Assembly: GCA_049969495.1 (NCBI GenBank)
Contig: JBMFOT010000055.1
Span: 1-22,641, forward strand
Reading direction: 5' to 3'
Source: HRBIN16 sp049969495
GTDB taxonomy: Bacteria > Armatimonadota > HRBIN16
DNA: 22,641 bases
Each line of letters starts with the position of its first letter. The first letter of the stretch is position 1. Both the position numbers and the translations under genes were made by a program. Of the stretch, positions 1 through 7,580 are shown piece after piece. The notes under the pieces are model-generated. The model saw nothing but the letters and a program-made list of their open reading frames with translations, searched no databases and was not told where the DNA came from.

Positions 1-1
1 G

Positions 2-361
2 ACCAACGTGATCATCTGGCACAACTCCGCCGGGAACATCCGTAACGACAAGGGCACTCCGAGCATCGCCTATAGCAACATCGGCGGCTGCGGCAGCTCC
101 AGCAGTTGGAACTCCTCATGCGGCACGAATGGTGGCGGCAACATCGACGCCGACCCGCGCTTTGTGAACCTGGCGGGCGGCAACCTGCGCCTGCAGCCAG
201 GCTCGCCGTGCATCGACGCAGGGGACAACGCCGCCCTGCCCCCCGGCATCACCACCGACCTGGACGGCAACCCGCGCATTTTCAACGGGGTGGTGGATAT
301 GGGCGCGTATGAGGCCCGGTACAGGTACCGGTATGTCTACCTGCCCGTGGTGCGCAAGTAG
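2..361 (+). CDS. C-terminal part of a secreted choice-of-anchor-Q / beta-helix protein (5' partial)
   Basis: The reading frame is open from the first bases of the window to a TAG at 359-361, so only the last 119 or so residues of a longer protein are present. The visible part has the Asp-Pro-Arg-Phe-Val step, a leucine-rich rung and then SPCIDAGD, DLDGNPR and VDMGAYE. These are typical of the right-handed parallel beta-helix 'choice-of-anchor Q' family of secreted or surface proteins. The protein ends in an aromatic, Arg/Tyr alternating tail (RYRYRYVYLPVVRK). That tail resembles the C-terminal VYLPxVxR endings common on exported proteins of Chloroflexota, perhaps a sorting or anchoring tail. 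The family usually has a signal peptide and several beta-helix repeats upstream, outside this window. Its substrate or ligand cannot be told. The family call is fairly secure; the role of the tail is inference. Confidence 0.75.
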   Translation, partial: TNVIIWHNSAGNIRNDKGTPSIAYSNIGGCGSSSSWNSSCGTNGGGNIDADPRFVNLAGGNLRLQPGSPCIDAGDNAALPPGITTDLDGNPRIFNGVVDMGAYEARYRYRYVYLPVVRK

Positions 362-374
362 GGGGATGCCGACT

Positions 375-396
375 CCCTCCCCGTCCACGGGGAGGG
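375..396. repeat. GC-rich palindrome (terminator-like or dispersed repeat)
   Basis: CCCTCCCC at 375-382 and GGGGAGGG at 389-396 are perfect reverse complements around a GTCCAC hexamer, whose inner GT/AC can also pair. The hairpin lies 14 bases after the stop of the preceding gene, which fits a transcription end. It has no U-tract: G-rich sequence follows instead. It may therefore be a REP-like dispersed palindrome rather than a classical intrinsic terminator. Confidence 0.55.
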
Positions 397-460
397 GGGT
401 GGGGGCGAGCAGGGGACACTCTGGACAGACCATCTTGTTCGCTCCCTTCCTGCATCTCCG

Positions 461-486
461 GTGAACTTTTTCCCTCGCGAATCGTC
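461..486 (+). promoter_or_regulatory. Probable ECF sigma factor promoter (autoregulatory)
   Basis: GTGAAC at 461-466 is followed after exactly 16 bases by CGTC at 483-486. The general ECF-type promoter pattern is an AAC-containing -35 and a CGTC/CGTA-like -10 separated by 16-17 bases. No good TTGACA partner is found for the CATAAT at 487-492. The site lies about 50 bases upstream of an ECF sigma factor gene, so the simplest reading is that the sigma factor transcribes its own operon. Confidence 0.55.
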
Positions 487-537
487 CATAATGTACACAG
501 AAGAGCAGCGGAGGGGGCTTCTCCATTGGAGCGAGCA

Positions 538-1134
538 ATGCGCCTGAGCGACGCCGATGCCGCGCTGGTAGCGCGGTGCAAAGGGAACGACCTGACCGCT
601 TTCGATGAGATTGTGGAGCGTTACCAGCACAAAATCTATGGGTACGTCAAGCGGCTGGTGGGCAACGAAACCGACGCGGAGGATATCACGCAAGAGGTTT
701 TCCTCAAAGCACTGAGCTCGCTGCACCGCTTTCGGGAAGAGAGCAGTCTGCAGACGTGGCTGTTCCGTATCGCCACCAACCTGTGTCGTGATGTGCACCG
801 TCGTCGTCAGCGCGAAAAGGGATGGCTTCCCCTTTGGCGCCATGCCGATGGCGGGGAGTGCTCGGGCGAGGAGGTCCTCATTGAGATACCGGATTATCAC
901 AACGACCCCGAAAGGTTGCTGCTGCGTGAGGAACTGAGCGAGCTGTTAAAGCAAGCGATTGACCGCCTGCCGATAGCCATGCGTGAGGTGCTGGTATTGC
1001 ACGATATGGAGTCGCTGTCGTACGAGGAAATCGCTCAGGCGTTGGGCATTCCATTGGGTACGGTGAAATCGCGCCTTTTCCACGCACGCGCCCGGCTTCG
1101 GGATGCGCTGGCAAGCTATGTATACGGAGATTGA
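538..1134 (+). CDS. ECF-family RNA polymerase sigma factor
   Basis: This is a sigma-70 family factor of the extracytoplasmic function (RpoE/SigW-like) type. It would direct RNA polymerase to a small regulon, usually for envelope stress. Region 2 is seen early (FDEIVERYQHKIYGYV, then DAEDITQEVF and the WLFRIATNLCRD segment). A basic, variable linker follows. Region 4 shows the helix-turn-helix (LSYEEIAQALGIPLGTVKSR) near the C-terminus. The 198-residue length is normal for the family. ATG 538 has a GGAG six bases upstream. A TTG at 526 with GAGGGGG eight bases upstream would add four residues and cannot be excluded. The next gene, four bases downstream, is a zinc-finger anti-sigma factor, and an RseB-like gene follows. 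This context supports regulated release in response to an envelope signal. The family is certain; the regulon is unknown. Confidence 0.93.
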   Translation: MRLSDADAALVARCKGNDLTAFDEIVERYQHKIYGYVKRLVGNETDAEDITQEVFLKALSSLHRFREESSLQTWLFRIATNLCRDVHRRRQREKGWLPLWRHADGGECSGEEVLIEIPDYHNDPERLLLREELSELLKQAIDRLPIAMREVLVLHDMESLSYEEIAQALGIPLGTVKSRLFHARARLRDALASYVYGD

Positions 1135-1137
1135 CCG

Positions 1138-1626
1138 ATGAAGACCTGCAGAGAATGGGAACATGCGATAGTAGAGTATGTAGACGGTGTCTGCCCGCCT
1201 GACACCGCACAGAAGTTGGAGGCTCACCTCGCCTCCTGTAAGGCGTGCGCGGAAGCAGTGCGTGAGCATCTCCGGCTGAAGCGGGCTGTGGCGCAGCTGG
1301 AGCGTGAACACGCGCCGGCTCATCTCGCACGCCGCATCCGTGACCATGCACGCGCCTCCCTGCGCCGTCGCTCGCTAGCACGGTTGCTCATGCGGGCATC
1401 GTTCGCAGCAACCGCTGCCACCGCGGTAGTCTTCGTCCTCTGGTGGAATCTCTTGCGCCCTGAGATGGCTACTGTACCGCCTGCTGAGGAGCCGACGGTC
1501 GCCCAGGCCATCGTGCAGGAATATGTCGGGGTGACTTCTCACGACGGCTTCAGCGACCCGTCCTTGCAGATGCTCGCTCGTGAAGCGCAGATGAAGACAC
1601 TGCGGTTGGAGCCGGTGTCGCAATGA
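1138..1626 (+). CDS. Membrane anti-sigma factor with zinc-finger (HC2) domain
   Basis: The gene starts four bases after the sigma factor stop codon. The first 40 residues carry the zinc-binding anti-sigma (ZAS) motif H30-x3-C34-x2-C37, the part that sequesters ECF sigma factors in the cytoplasm. A basic stretch (residues about 63-83) and one hydrophobic segment (about 86-106, ending LWWNLL) follow. They predict a single-pass inner-membrane protein with an extracytoplasmic tail of about 55 residues. Length (162 aa) and order are as usual for RsiW/RseA-like regulators. The tail is probably the sensing part and may contact the product of the next gene, whose ATG overlaps this gene's stop (ATGA, 1623-1626). 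That overlap implies translational coupling. The role as anti-sigma factor is strongly supported by motif and context; the signal is not known. Confidence 0.88.
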   Translation: MKTCREWEHAIVEYVDGVCPPDTAQKLEAHLASCKACAEAVREHLRLKRAVAQLEREHAPAHLARRIRDHARASLRRRSLARLLMRASFAATAATAVVFVLWWNLLRPEMATVPPAEEPTVAQAIVQEYVGVTSHDGFSDPSLQMLAREAQMKTLRLEPVSQ

Positions 1627-2600
1627 GACGTGTTCTGCTCACTATAGCTTGCGTTGTGTGCTTTGGGGGGTGGTTGTCCGCGCAGGCGCAAACGCCCCTG
1701 GGGTGGGCTGAGCGCATGGAACGCGCCGAGCGCACCGTTGCACTGGAAGGCGTGCGGGTAACGCAGTTCTTTCTACCGATACCTCTACCTGCAGTGGAGG
1801 AACGTATTGTGAAGGCGGGAATACGCTATCGGGTGGAGTACCTGCAACCACCCGGGCGCCGTGGAGAGGTGTTAATTGACGACGGCGTGCATCGCTTCCA
1901 TTATGTGCCACGCCTCAAAAAGGTGCAGGTACTGCCTTCTGACCAGCCACTCCTGTTACGCCGTCGTCGCGTGATGCTGGAACGCCTGCAGCGGGGGGAG
2001 ATTTTTCTGGAAGTAAAAGGTGGCGAGCCGGTTGCCGGGCGCAGGACGGTGCTTCTGGAGGCGAAAACCCGGCAGGGGCAACCGTTGCGTCGCTGGTGGA
2101 TTGACCGCGAGTACGGGGTGATTCTGCGCATGGAGGAGCTGGCGCCGCGCGGGGAAGTGCGGATGCGTACGGAATACGTTCGCCTTACCGTGCCAGCTGT
2201 TGTCCCTCCCGAACGCTTTGCACCGCGTTTCCCTGCGCAGGTCAGGAGGCAAAACGTGCTTCCTCCCTCACAAGTGTTTGCCAGCATTGAGGAGGCGCAA
2301 CCGCTGGTACCCTTTACCATCCGCCGCCCCCAGGCATTACCGAAAGGGTTCCGACTGGTAGAGGTCAGAGTGCGCATTGTAGGGCAACGACTGCTAGTCA
2401 GCCTGCACTATACCGATGAGGTGACCTCTCTGGTGCTGTTCCAGACACGCCTGCCGTTGCATGCGGACGCACCACTGTTGAAGTCGCTGGCTCCGCTTTC
2501 CGCGCGGGTAGAGGCGTGGCGCGACGGCGATGTGAATCTGGTGTTGATAGGCGACGCCCCGCCAGAAGTGTTTGAGCAGATGCGCAGGGCAGTGAGATAG
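1623..2600 (+). CDS. RseB/MucB-like periplasmic regulatory protein
   Basis: This is a 325-residue exported protein. It has an N-terminal signal peptide (basic MRR, hydrophobic core, AQA-type cleavage near residue 22), then a LolA/LolB-like half with alternating beta strands (residues about 30-200). The C-terminal domain of about 95 residues begins at LPKGFRLVEVRV, like the small domain of RseB. In proteobacteria RseB binds the periplasmic part of the anti-sigma factor RseA and senses mislocalised lipopolysaccharide or lipoprotein-like molecules. The position here, translationally coupled behind an anti-sigma factor, is the same arrangement. Sequence similarity to RseB is judged from overall pattern rather than invariant residues. 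An outer-membrane lipoprotein-carrier-like role is an alternative. A convergent symporter gene ends 10 bases downstream. Confidence 0.7.
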   Translation: MRRVLLTIACVVCFGGWLSAQAQTPLGWAERMERAERTVALEGVRVTQFFLPIPLPAVEERIVKAGIRYRVEYLQPPGRRGEVLIDDGVHRFHYVPRLKKVQVLPSDQPLLLRRRRVMLERLQRGEIFLEVKGGEPVAGRRTVLLEAKTRQGQPLRRWWIDREYGVILRMEELAPRGEVRMRTEYVRLTVPAVVPPERFAPRFPAQVRRQNVLPPSQVFASIEEAQPLVPFTIRRPQALPKGFRLVEVRVRIVGQRLLVSLHYTDEVTSLVLFQTRLPLHADAPLLKSLAPLSARVEAWRDGDVNLVLIGDAPPEVFEQMRRAVR

Positions 2601-2610
2601 GGGGGAAGTT

Positions 2611-4392
2611 CTACCTTGCCTCCAATGCCTCTGTATACTGCCTGGACACCGCCTGTAACCCCAGCCGCACGCCCACGATGCCCAGCAGACAGGCAATCCC
2701 TCCGCCGACCAGCCACGCTTTCTGCCACAGTAACAGCCCGCCCAGCGCGAACAGTCCGCCGTAGATGAGAAACACCCCGCCGAACCAGCCGAACAACCAT
2801 TGCCAGCCGATGCGCGAGGGGGGTACTCCCGCTTCCTGCGCGATACTTCCCCACCAGCCGGGCGGACGCACCCGCCGGTAGAACTCCACCAGCTTTTCGC
2901 GCGGTTCGGGGCGCGTCAGCAGCGTGACCACCACCCACGCCACCTGCGTCAGGCTGACGATAATCAGCAAGCGCAGCGGAAAGCCTTGCTTCTCAATCAA
3001 CCATGTGAACGGCTCCACCTTCATCCAGCCCAGTGCGTGCATCACCACGTTGGCAGCAAGTGCGGTCACCATCGCGCCCAGTTCGCTCCACGCGCTGACC
3101 CGCCACCACAACCAGCGCAGCACCGACACCGTGCCGATGCCCGCGTTCAATCCCGCCAATAACATCCATGCCTTGCTAATCTCTTCCGTAACCAGTGATG
3201 TTGCCACTCCCAGCAAGAGGATAACAGTTGTGGCAACCCGTCCTATCAGCACGTAGTGCCTGTCGGGGGCGTTCTTGCGGATATAGGCGCGATAAAAATC
3301 GTTGGTCAGGTAGCTTGCCGCCCAGTTCATCTGCGTGTCCATCGTGCTCATAAACGCCGCCAGCAGCGAAGCGATCATCACTCCCAAAATGCCCGCAGGC
3401 AATAGCCTGCCCATCAGTATCGGGTACGCTCCTTCATCACCGCCCAGCTCCTTGGGTATTGTGCCGGGCAGAAGAACCAACGATGCCAGACCGACTAAAA
3501 CCCACCACCACGGACGCAACACGTAGTGCGCGAAGGCGAACCAGAGGAACGCCAGGGTAGCATGACGCTCGTCGCGAGAGGCGAGGATGCGCTGGGCAAT
3601 GTAACCTTCTCCATCAGGGCGCCCCACCGACCACCACTGCAACAGCACGTATGCGAGAAACGCCAGCCACAAGTCGCGTGTCTCCGGCGACGGGATGAGG
3701 GCAAGACGCTCCATCAAACCGCGTTCCCCAATCTGCTGCGTCAGCGAGACGCTGCCTCCGGCTGCGTTCAGCGCCGCGATACCGAGCCATATCGCCCCCG
3801 TCATCGCCAGGATGAACTGAAAAAAGTCGGTGAGCACTACTCCCCACAGCCCCGCGCTCAGAGTGTATCCAAACGTGATGACCACCAGCACGCCAAGCGT
3901 TATCGACTCGTTCCACCCGAAGGTGTTGCGCACGATTTTCGCCGCCGCCAGTATCACCCAGCCCATCACGATGGAGTTATGCACCAGGGAGGAGTACAGC
4001 ACACGAAAACCACGCAGGAAGTGCGCCGCTTTGCCGTCGTAGCGCAGCCGGATAAACTCCAGGTCGGTTAGCACTCCACTGCGTCGCCACAGAGGAGCGA
4101 ACAGAAACGTGCCCAGCATATTGGCGAACACGCCGTTCCACCAGAACCAGTTGCCCGCGATGCCCTGCGAGCGCACCAGCCCGGAGACCGCCAGCGGTGT
4201 GTCGGCAGCAAAGGTGGTGGCAACCATGCTCGTGCCTGCCAGCCACCAGGGAAGGGTGCGTCCCGCCGCGAAATACTCCGCCAGGCTTTTGGACGCCCGC
4301 TTACCCAGCAGCACACCGATGACCATAGCGAGCACCAGATACGCCGCGATGATGATGTAATCTATGGTGGTAACATGTACAGTTGGCTCCAT
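2611..4392 (-). CDS. Sodium:solute symporter (SSS/SLC5 family)
   Basis: This integral inner-membrane transporter has about 13-14 hydrophobic segments spread over its whole length of 593 residues. It would import an organic solute with sodium. The first helix (DYIIIAAYLVLAMVIGVLLG) is followed by the family's GRTLPWWLAGTSMVATTFAA segment. The conserved AAFMSTMDTQMNWAASYLTN stretch in the middle corresponds to the SSS sodium-site helix. The substrate cannot be told; related proteins move sugars, amino acids or carboxylates. I chose ATG at 4392-4390, preceded by GGGGGAGG. A TTG at 4443 would add 17 poorly hydrophobic residues. The gene stands alone and is convergent with the sigma operon and divergent from the redox operon. 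No clear minus-strand promoter was recognised. Confidence 0.9.
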   Translation of the reverse strand: MEPTVHVTTIDYIIIAAYLVLAMVIGVLLGKRASKSLAEYFAAGRTLPWWLAGTSMVATTFAADTPLAVSGLVRSQGIAGNWFWWNGVFANMLGTFLFAPLWRRSGVLTDLEFIRLRYDGKAAHFLRGFRVLYSSLVHNSIVMGWVILAAAKIVRNTFGWNESITLGVLVVITFGYTLSAGLWGVVLTDFFQFILAMTGAIWLGIAALNAAGGSVSLTQQIGERGLMERLALIPSPETRDLWLAFLAYVLLQWWSVGRPDGEGYIAQRILASRDERHATLAFLWFAFAHYVLRPWWWVLVGLASLVLLPGTIPKELGGDEGAYPILMGRLLPAGILGVMIASLLAAFMSTMDTQMNWAASYLTNDFYRAYIRKNAPDRHYVLIGRVATTVILLLGVATSLVTEEISKAWMLLAGLNAGIGTVSVLRWLWWRVSAWSELGAMVTALAANVVMHALGWMKVEPFTWLIEKQGFPLRLLIIVSLTQVAWVVVTLLTRPEPREKLVEFYRRVRPPGWWGSIAQEAGVPPSRIGWQWLFGWFGGVFLIYGGLFALGGLLLWQKAWLVGGGIACLLGIVGVRLGLQAVSRQYTEALEAR

Positions 4393-4537
4393 CGCCTCCC
4401 CCGGTACAAAAGCGTTCTTTGCAGATATTGATTTTGCTGGCAATCCCCAGATACCCTGCAGCGCCGTGCAAAATGATGGTTGCGGCTACATTCTTGAGTG
4501 CCCATCAAAAAATGTTTGAAATTCGATGTTCTACATA

Positions 4538-4565
4538 TTGACACGAGTTCGAAGTGTGGTATAAT
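4538..4565 (+). promoter_or_regulatory. Perfect-consensus sigma-70 promoter of the redox operon
   Basis: TTGACA at 4538-4543 and TATAAT at 4560-4565 are both exact consensus hexamers, separated by 16 bases, in an AT-rich region. Transcription would start near 4572, leaving a leader of about 185 bases before korD. The spacer contains a TTCGAA palindrome (4548-4553) flanked by ACAC and GTGT. This may be an operator, though it may also be chance. Confidence 0.85.
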
Positions 4566-4572
4566 AATACCA

Positions 4573-4756
4573 GAAAATAGTTGGATACAATCGCTATACA
4601 TATTCAACTAAATGAACTTAATAGACATAATAGCTGTCTGGCTCTTCCGTGTGGATAGAGTGGAAAATCACCAAAAAGTGAATAAATAGACCGCGTTTGC
4701 GAAGTCGCAACAATATCCTGCCCGCAGGTGGGCTATATGCTCCAATGGAGGGGCGT
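4573..4756 (+). other. Long untranslated leader of the redox operon, with small inverted repeats
   Basis: This is the coding-free part downstream of the strong promoter. It holds TAGTTGGA/TTCAACTA (4578-4585 and 4603-4610, one G-U pair), the perfect palindrome TTGCGA-AG-TCGCAA (4697-4710) and CCTGC-CC-GCAGG (4717-4728) shortly before the ribosome binding site. A second, weaker promoter-like pair, TTCAAC (4603-4608) and CATAAT (4626-4631) with a 17-base spacer, also lies here. No known riboswitch consensus was recognised. Upstream, 4393-4537 holds no gene or clear site that I can support. Confidence 0.45.
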
Positions 4757-5029
4757 ATGAAGGTCTATGCACGTCAACCCGTGGACATGCATCGGGTGCG
4801 CGTTCCTCGCGGCCAGGTGTATCTGATCCCTGAGCGCTGTAAAGGCTGCAGGATGTGCGTTGATTTCTGCCCCCGACAGGTGCTTCAGGTTTCCACCGCA
4901 CGCAACAGCAAAGGTTACCATTACCCGGAAGTGGCCCCAGGTAAAGAGGAAGCCTGTGTGAACTGTCAGTTCTGCATGTTAATGTGCCCCGAATTTGCCA
5001 TCTTCTCGGTGGAGGTGGACTCCCTATGA
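4757..5029 (+). CDS. korD: 2-oxoacid:ferredoxin oxidoreductase, delta (ferredoxin) subunit
   Basis: This small 90-residue protein has two bacterial ferredoxin motifs: C28-x2-C31-x2-C34-x3-C38-P and C67-x2-C70-x2-C73-x3-C77-P. They would bind two [4Fe-4S] clusters. In 2-oxoacid:acceptor oxidoreductases this subunit carries electrons from the subunit holding thiamine diphosphate to free ferredoxin or another partner. ATG 4757 is preferred because GGAGG ends five bases upstream. An in-frame ATG at 4745 and a TTG at 4697 have no such signal. It is the first gene of the operon, and its stop overlaps the korA start (ATGA at 5026-5029). Gene order D-A-B-C is typical of KorDABC. The call as delta subunit rests on the motif and its neighbours together. 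Confidence 0.9.
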   Translation: MKVYARQPVDMHRVRVPRGQVYLIPERCKGCRMCVDFCPRQVLQVSTARNSKGYHYPEVAPGKEEACVNCQFCMLMCPEFAIFSVEVDSL

Positions 5030-6216
5030 GAGGTCGTGCTGTTCTCACCGGTGAGCACTTTATGCATGGAGACCACGCCTGCACAGAGGGGGCTATCGCA
5101 GCGGGATGTCGCTTCTTCGCGGGGTACCCTATCACGCCCTCGACCGAGATTGCCGAGAGGATAGCTCAGCGGCTGCCGGAAGTGGGCGGCGTTTTCATCC
5201 AGATGGAGGATGAAATCGCCAGTATCCTCGCCATCATCGGCGCTTCCGCCGCTGGTGCCCGGGCGATGTCCGCCACCTCTGGACCCGGCTTCAGCCTGAT
5301 GATGGAAAACATCGGGCTGGCGGTAATGATGGAGATTCCCATTGTTATCGTCGACGTACAACGCGGTTCCCCCTCCACCGGTCTTCCAACGCTACCGGGG
5401 CAGGCAGATGTGATGCAGGCACGCTGGGGCTCCCACGGTGACTACGCAATCGCTGCCTACGCTCCCTGGTCGCCCCAGGAGATGTTTGACCTGACGGTGC
5501 TCGCCTTCAACGTAGCGGACCGATTTCGCATTCCGGTCATGGTGATGTCGGACGAAGTAGTTGGACACATGGTGGAGCGGGTGGTGATCCCGCCTGAAGA
5601 GCAAATCCCGCGTTGGGAACGCAAACGTCCGACAGGGCCTCCCGAGAACGGCCTTCGCCCATTCCTTGCAGGGGACGACGACCTGGTGCCTCCGCTTGTC
5701 CATGCTGGGGAGGGCTATCGAGTGCACTTCACCGGATTGACCCACGACGAGCGCGGTTACCCGGATATGTCGGCGGAGACACACCATCGTCTGGTAACCC
5801 GACTGGTAGAAAAGGTACGCCGTAACGCCGACGCTATGATACGCTACGAGGGATATGGTCTGGAGGACGCACGGATTGTGGTTATTTCCTACGGGTGCAC
5901 AGCCCGTTCGGCGCGCCGGGCGGTAGCGCAGGCACGCGCTGCCGGCATCCCTGCGGGATTACTGTGCCTGATTTCGCTCTGGCCTTTCCCCGAGAAACCC
6001 CTTCGGGAGCTGGCTCGTCAGGCAGAAGCGTTTATCGTGGCAGAGATGAACCTTGGACAGATGATTTGTGAGGTGGAACGTTACGTCGCTCAGCCGGTAA
6101 TCGGTGTGAACCACGCCGGTGGCGCGATGATTCCACCTGCGCCTATCCTCGAGGCGATTGAGGAGGTGGCAAGTCGTGGCGCACGCATTGGTCGCCGAAA
6201 AGCATCCGCTGGATGA
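5026..6216 (+). CDS. korA: 2-oxoacid:ferredoxin oxidoreductase, alpha subunit
   Basis: This is the alpha subunit of a thiamine-diphosphate 2-oxoacid:acceptor oxidoreductase, probably acting on 2-oxoglutarate (forming succinyl-CoA, CO2 and reduced ferredoxin) or a branched-chain 2-oxoacid. It shows the family's GYPITPSTE segment (residues 33-41), SATSGPG (82-88) and QRGSPSTGLPT (112-122) followed by WGSHGD. A C-terminal transketolase-like domain completes the 396 residues. The gamma domain is not fused to it, unlike the long form of KorA, and is a separate gene here (korC). ATG 5026 overlaps the korD stop and has GGAGGTGG upstream, so it is preferred to a possible start at 4984 inside korD. 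The substrate assignment (Kor rather than Vor) is inference from overall similarity. Confidence 0.92.
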   Translation: MRGRAVLTGEHFMHGDHACTEGAIAAGCRFFAGYPITPSTEIAERIAQRLPEVGGVFIQMEDEIASILAIIGASAAGARAMSATSGPGFSLMMENIGLAVMMEIPIVIVDVQRGSPSTGLPTLPGQADVMQARWGSHGDYAIAAYAPWSPQEMFDLTVLAFNVADRFRIPVMVMSDEVVGHMVERVVIPPEEQIPRWERKRPTGPPENGLRPFLAGDDDLVPPLVHAGEGYRVHFTGLTHDERGYPDMSAETHHRLVTRLVEKVRRNADAMIRYEGYGLEDARIVVISYGCTARSARRAVAQARAAGIPAGLLCLISLWPFPEKPLRELARQAEAFIVAEMNLGQMICEVERYVAQPVIGVNHAGGAMIPPAPILEAIEEVASRGARIGRRKASAG

Positions 6217-7033
6217 GCTGATTCGTACCGACCGGATGCCTCACATCTGGTGCCCGGGGTGTGGCATCGGCATCGTGATGCGTTGCTACGCGCAGGCGAT
6301 TCTTGAGTCCGGTATTCCTGTGGAAAGACATGTCATTGTGTCGGGCATTGGATGCGCTGCGCGAACGCCGGGCTATATGAATCTCGATTCTTATCACACA
6401 ACACACGGGCGTCCCATCCCCTTTGCTACCGGTCTGAAGCTGGTTAAACCGGAGCTAATGGTTACCGTGTTCAGCGGCGATGGGGACCTGGCGGCTATAG
6501 GAGGCAATCACCTGATCCATGCCGCCCGTCGCAACGTGGACATCAAGGTCATCTGCATCAACAACTTCAACTACGGCATGACCGGCGGGCAGGTTGGTCC
6601 GACCACGCCACTGGGAGCCAAAACCACCACCACGCCCTACGGCAACCCGGAATATCCTTTTAACCTCCCCTATTTGCTGGCGGCTGCGGGAGCGGTGTTC
6701 GTCTCCCGGTGGACGACCATTCACGCTCGTCAGGTGAAGGAGGACATCCTCTACACCTTCCACAAGCCGGGCTTCACCTTTATCGAGGTGCTTGCGCCGT
6801 GCCCGGTAGGGTTTGGGAAGTCCAACAATCTCGACGAAGGCGTCGAGGAGATGTGGCTCTACCGTCGCCGTTGCGTGCCGGCAGGGCGGGTTCCTGAGGA
6901 GACGCCGTGGGAGGCTTTGCAGGTAGACCTTCGCGAGGAGCGTCCGATAGTTGTCGGGCGGTTTGTGGACGAGGATCGCTCGGTCTATCGCCCTGTCCGT
7001 CTGGAAGATAAGCCATCAGAACATCGGGGGTGA
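6176..7033 (+). CDS. korB: 2-oxoacid:ferredoxin oxidoreductase, beta (thiamine diphosphate) subunit
   Basis: This catalytic subunit binds thiamine diphosphate and a proximal [4Fe-4S] cluster. Numbering from the GTG start, the cluster cysteines are C26 and C29 (CPGCG), C60 (SGIGC) and C209 (APCPVGFG), the usual set for this subunit. The thiamine/magnesium motif is GDGD at 101-104 followed by INNFNYGMTGGQ from residue 128. The 285-residue length fits the short KorB type. GTG 6176 is chosen because AGGAGGT ends eight bases upstream. An in-frame TTG at 6158 lies upstream of that ribosome binding site. The gene overlaps korA by 41 bases, a sign of coupled translation. It catalyses the decarboxylation and coenzyme A-dependent oxidation together with korA, korC and korD. 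Confidence 0.92.
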   Translation: MAHALVAEKHPLDELIRTDRMPHIWCPGCGIGIVMRCYAQAILESGIPVERHVIVSGIGCAARTPGYMNLDSYHTTHGRPIPFATGLKLVKPELMVTVFSGDGDLAAIGGNHLIHAARRNVDIKVICINNFNYGMTGGQVGPTTPLGAKTTTTPYGNPEYPFNLPYLLAAAGAVFVSRWTTIHARQVKEDILYTFHKPGFTFIEVLAPCPVGFGKSNNLDEGVEEMWLYRRRCVPAGRVPEETPWEALQVDLREERPIVVGRFVDEDRSVYRPVRLEDKPSEHRG

Positions 7034-7040
7034 GAGCAAG

Positions 7041-7580
7041 ATGCGCCGAGAGATACGTATCGCCGGGTTTGGGGGACAGGGTGTGGTGCTGGCAGGCTAC
7101 ATTCTGGGAAAAGCCTTTGCGCTGTATGAGGGGATGGAAGCGGTAATGACCCAGTCCTATGGACCGGAGGCGCGGGGTGGGGCATCCAGCTCGAACGTGG
7201 TGATTTCCGACGAGCCTATCGACTACCCCTTCGTGCTGGAGCCTGATGTGCTCATCGCCCTTTCGCAAGAGGCGTATACCCGATTCCGCCCCACCGCACG
7301 CCCTGACGCTCTGCTTATTATCGAGGAGGACCTGGTTACCCCTCTGGAAAGCGACCGACCGCTTCGCGTGCCCGCCACACGTTTGGCGGAAGAGCTCGGT
7401 CGGCGAATCGTGGCAAACATCGTCACTCTGGGCTACTTCACGGCAGCGACCGGCTGGCTGCGTCGCGAGTCTGTGGAGAAAGCCATCGAAAACACCCTTC
7501 CAGCGCGCATCGTTGCGCTGAACCTGAACGCTTTTGCCCGAGGCTACGAATACGCTTTGGCAGGGGAGCGAGTGCTATGA
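7041..7580 (+). CDS. korC: 2-oxoacid:ferredoxin oxidoreductase, gamma subunit
   Basis: The 179-residue protein opens with IRIAGFGGQGVVLAGYILGK, the typical start of the gamma domain, which helps bind coenzyme A. The middle carries TQSYGPEARGGASSSNVVIS, also a signature of this family (residues about 36-56). ATG 7041 is seven bases behind the korB stop, with GGGGGTGAG upstream. A longer frame from 6951 would run deep into korB and lacks a ribosome binding site. The stop overlaps the start of the large HdrA-like gene (ATGA, 7577-7580). The oxidoreductase and the Hdr-like relay are therefore translationally coupled as well as co-transcribed. This is the best sequence evidence that the two work together. 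Confidence 0.92.
   Translation: MRREIRIAGFGGQGVVLAGYILGKAFALYEGMEAVMTQSYGPEARGGASSSNVVISDEPIDYPFVLEPDVLIALSQEAYTRFRPTARPDALLIIEEDLVTPLESDRPLRVPATRLAEELGRRIVANIVTLGYFTAATGWLRRESVEKAIENTLPARIVALNLNAFARGYEYALAGERVL

Noticed and set aside
4362..4607. 81-codon minus-strand frame across the divergent promoter region
   Set aside because: It overlaps the symporter start and the consensus promoter and shows no domain or ribosome binding site.
4573..4756. A known riboswitch in the leader of the redox operon
   Set aside because: No consensus of a common riboswitch class could be matched by eye; only short inverted repeats are seen.
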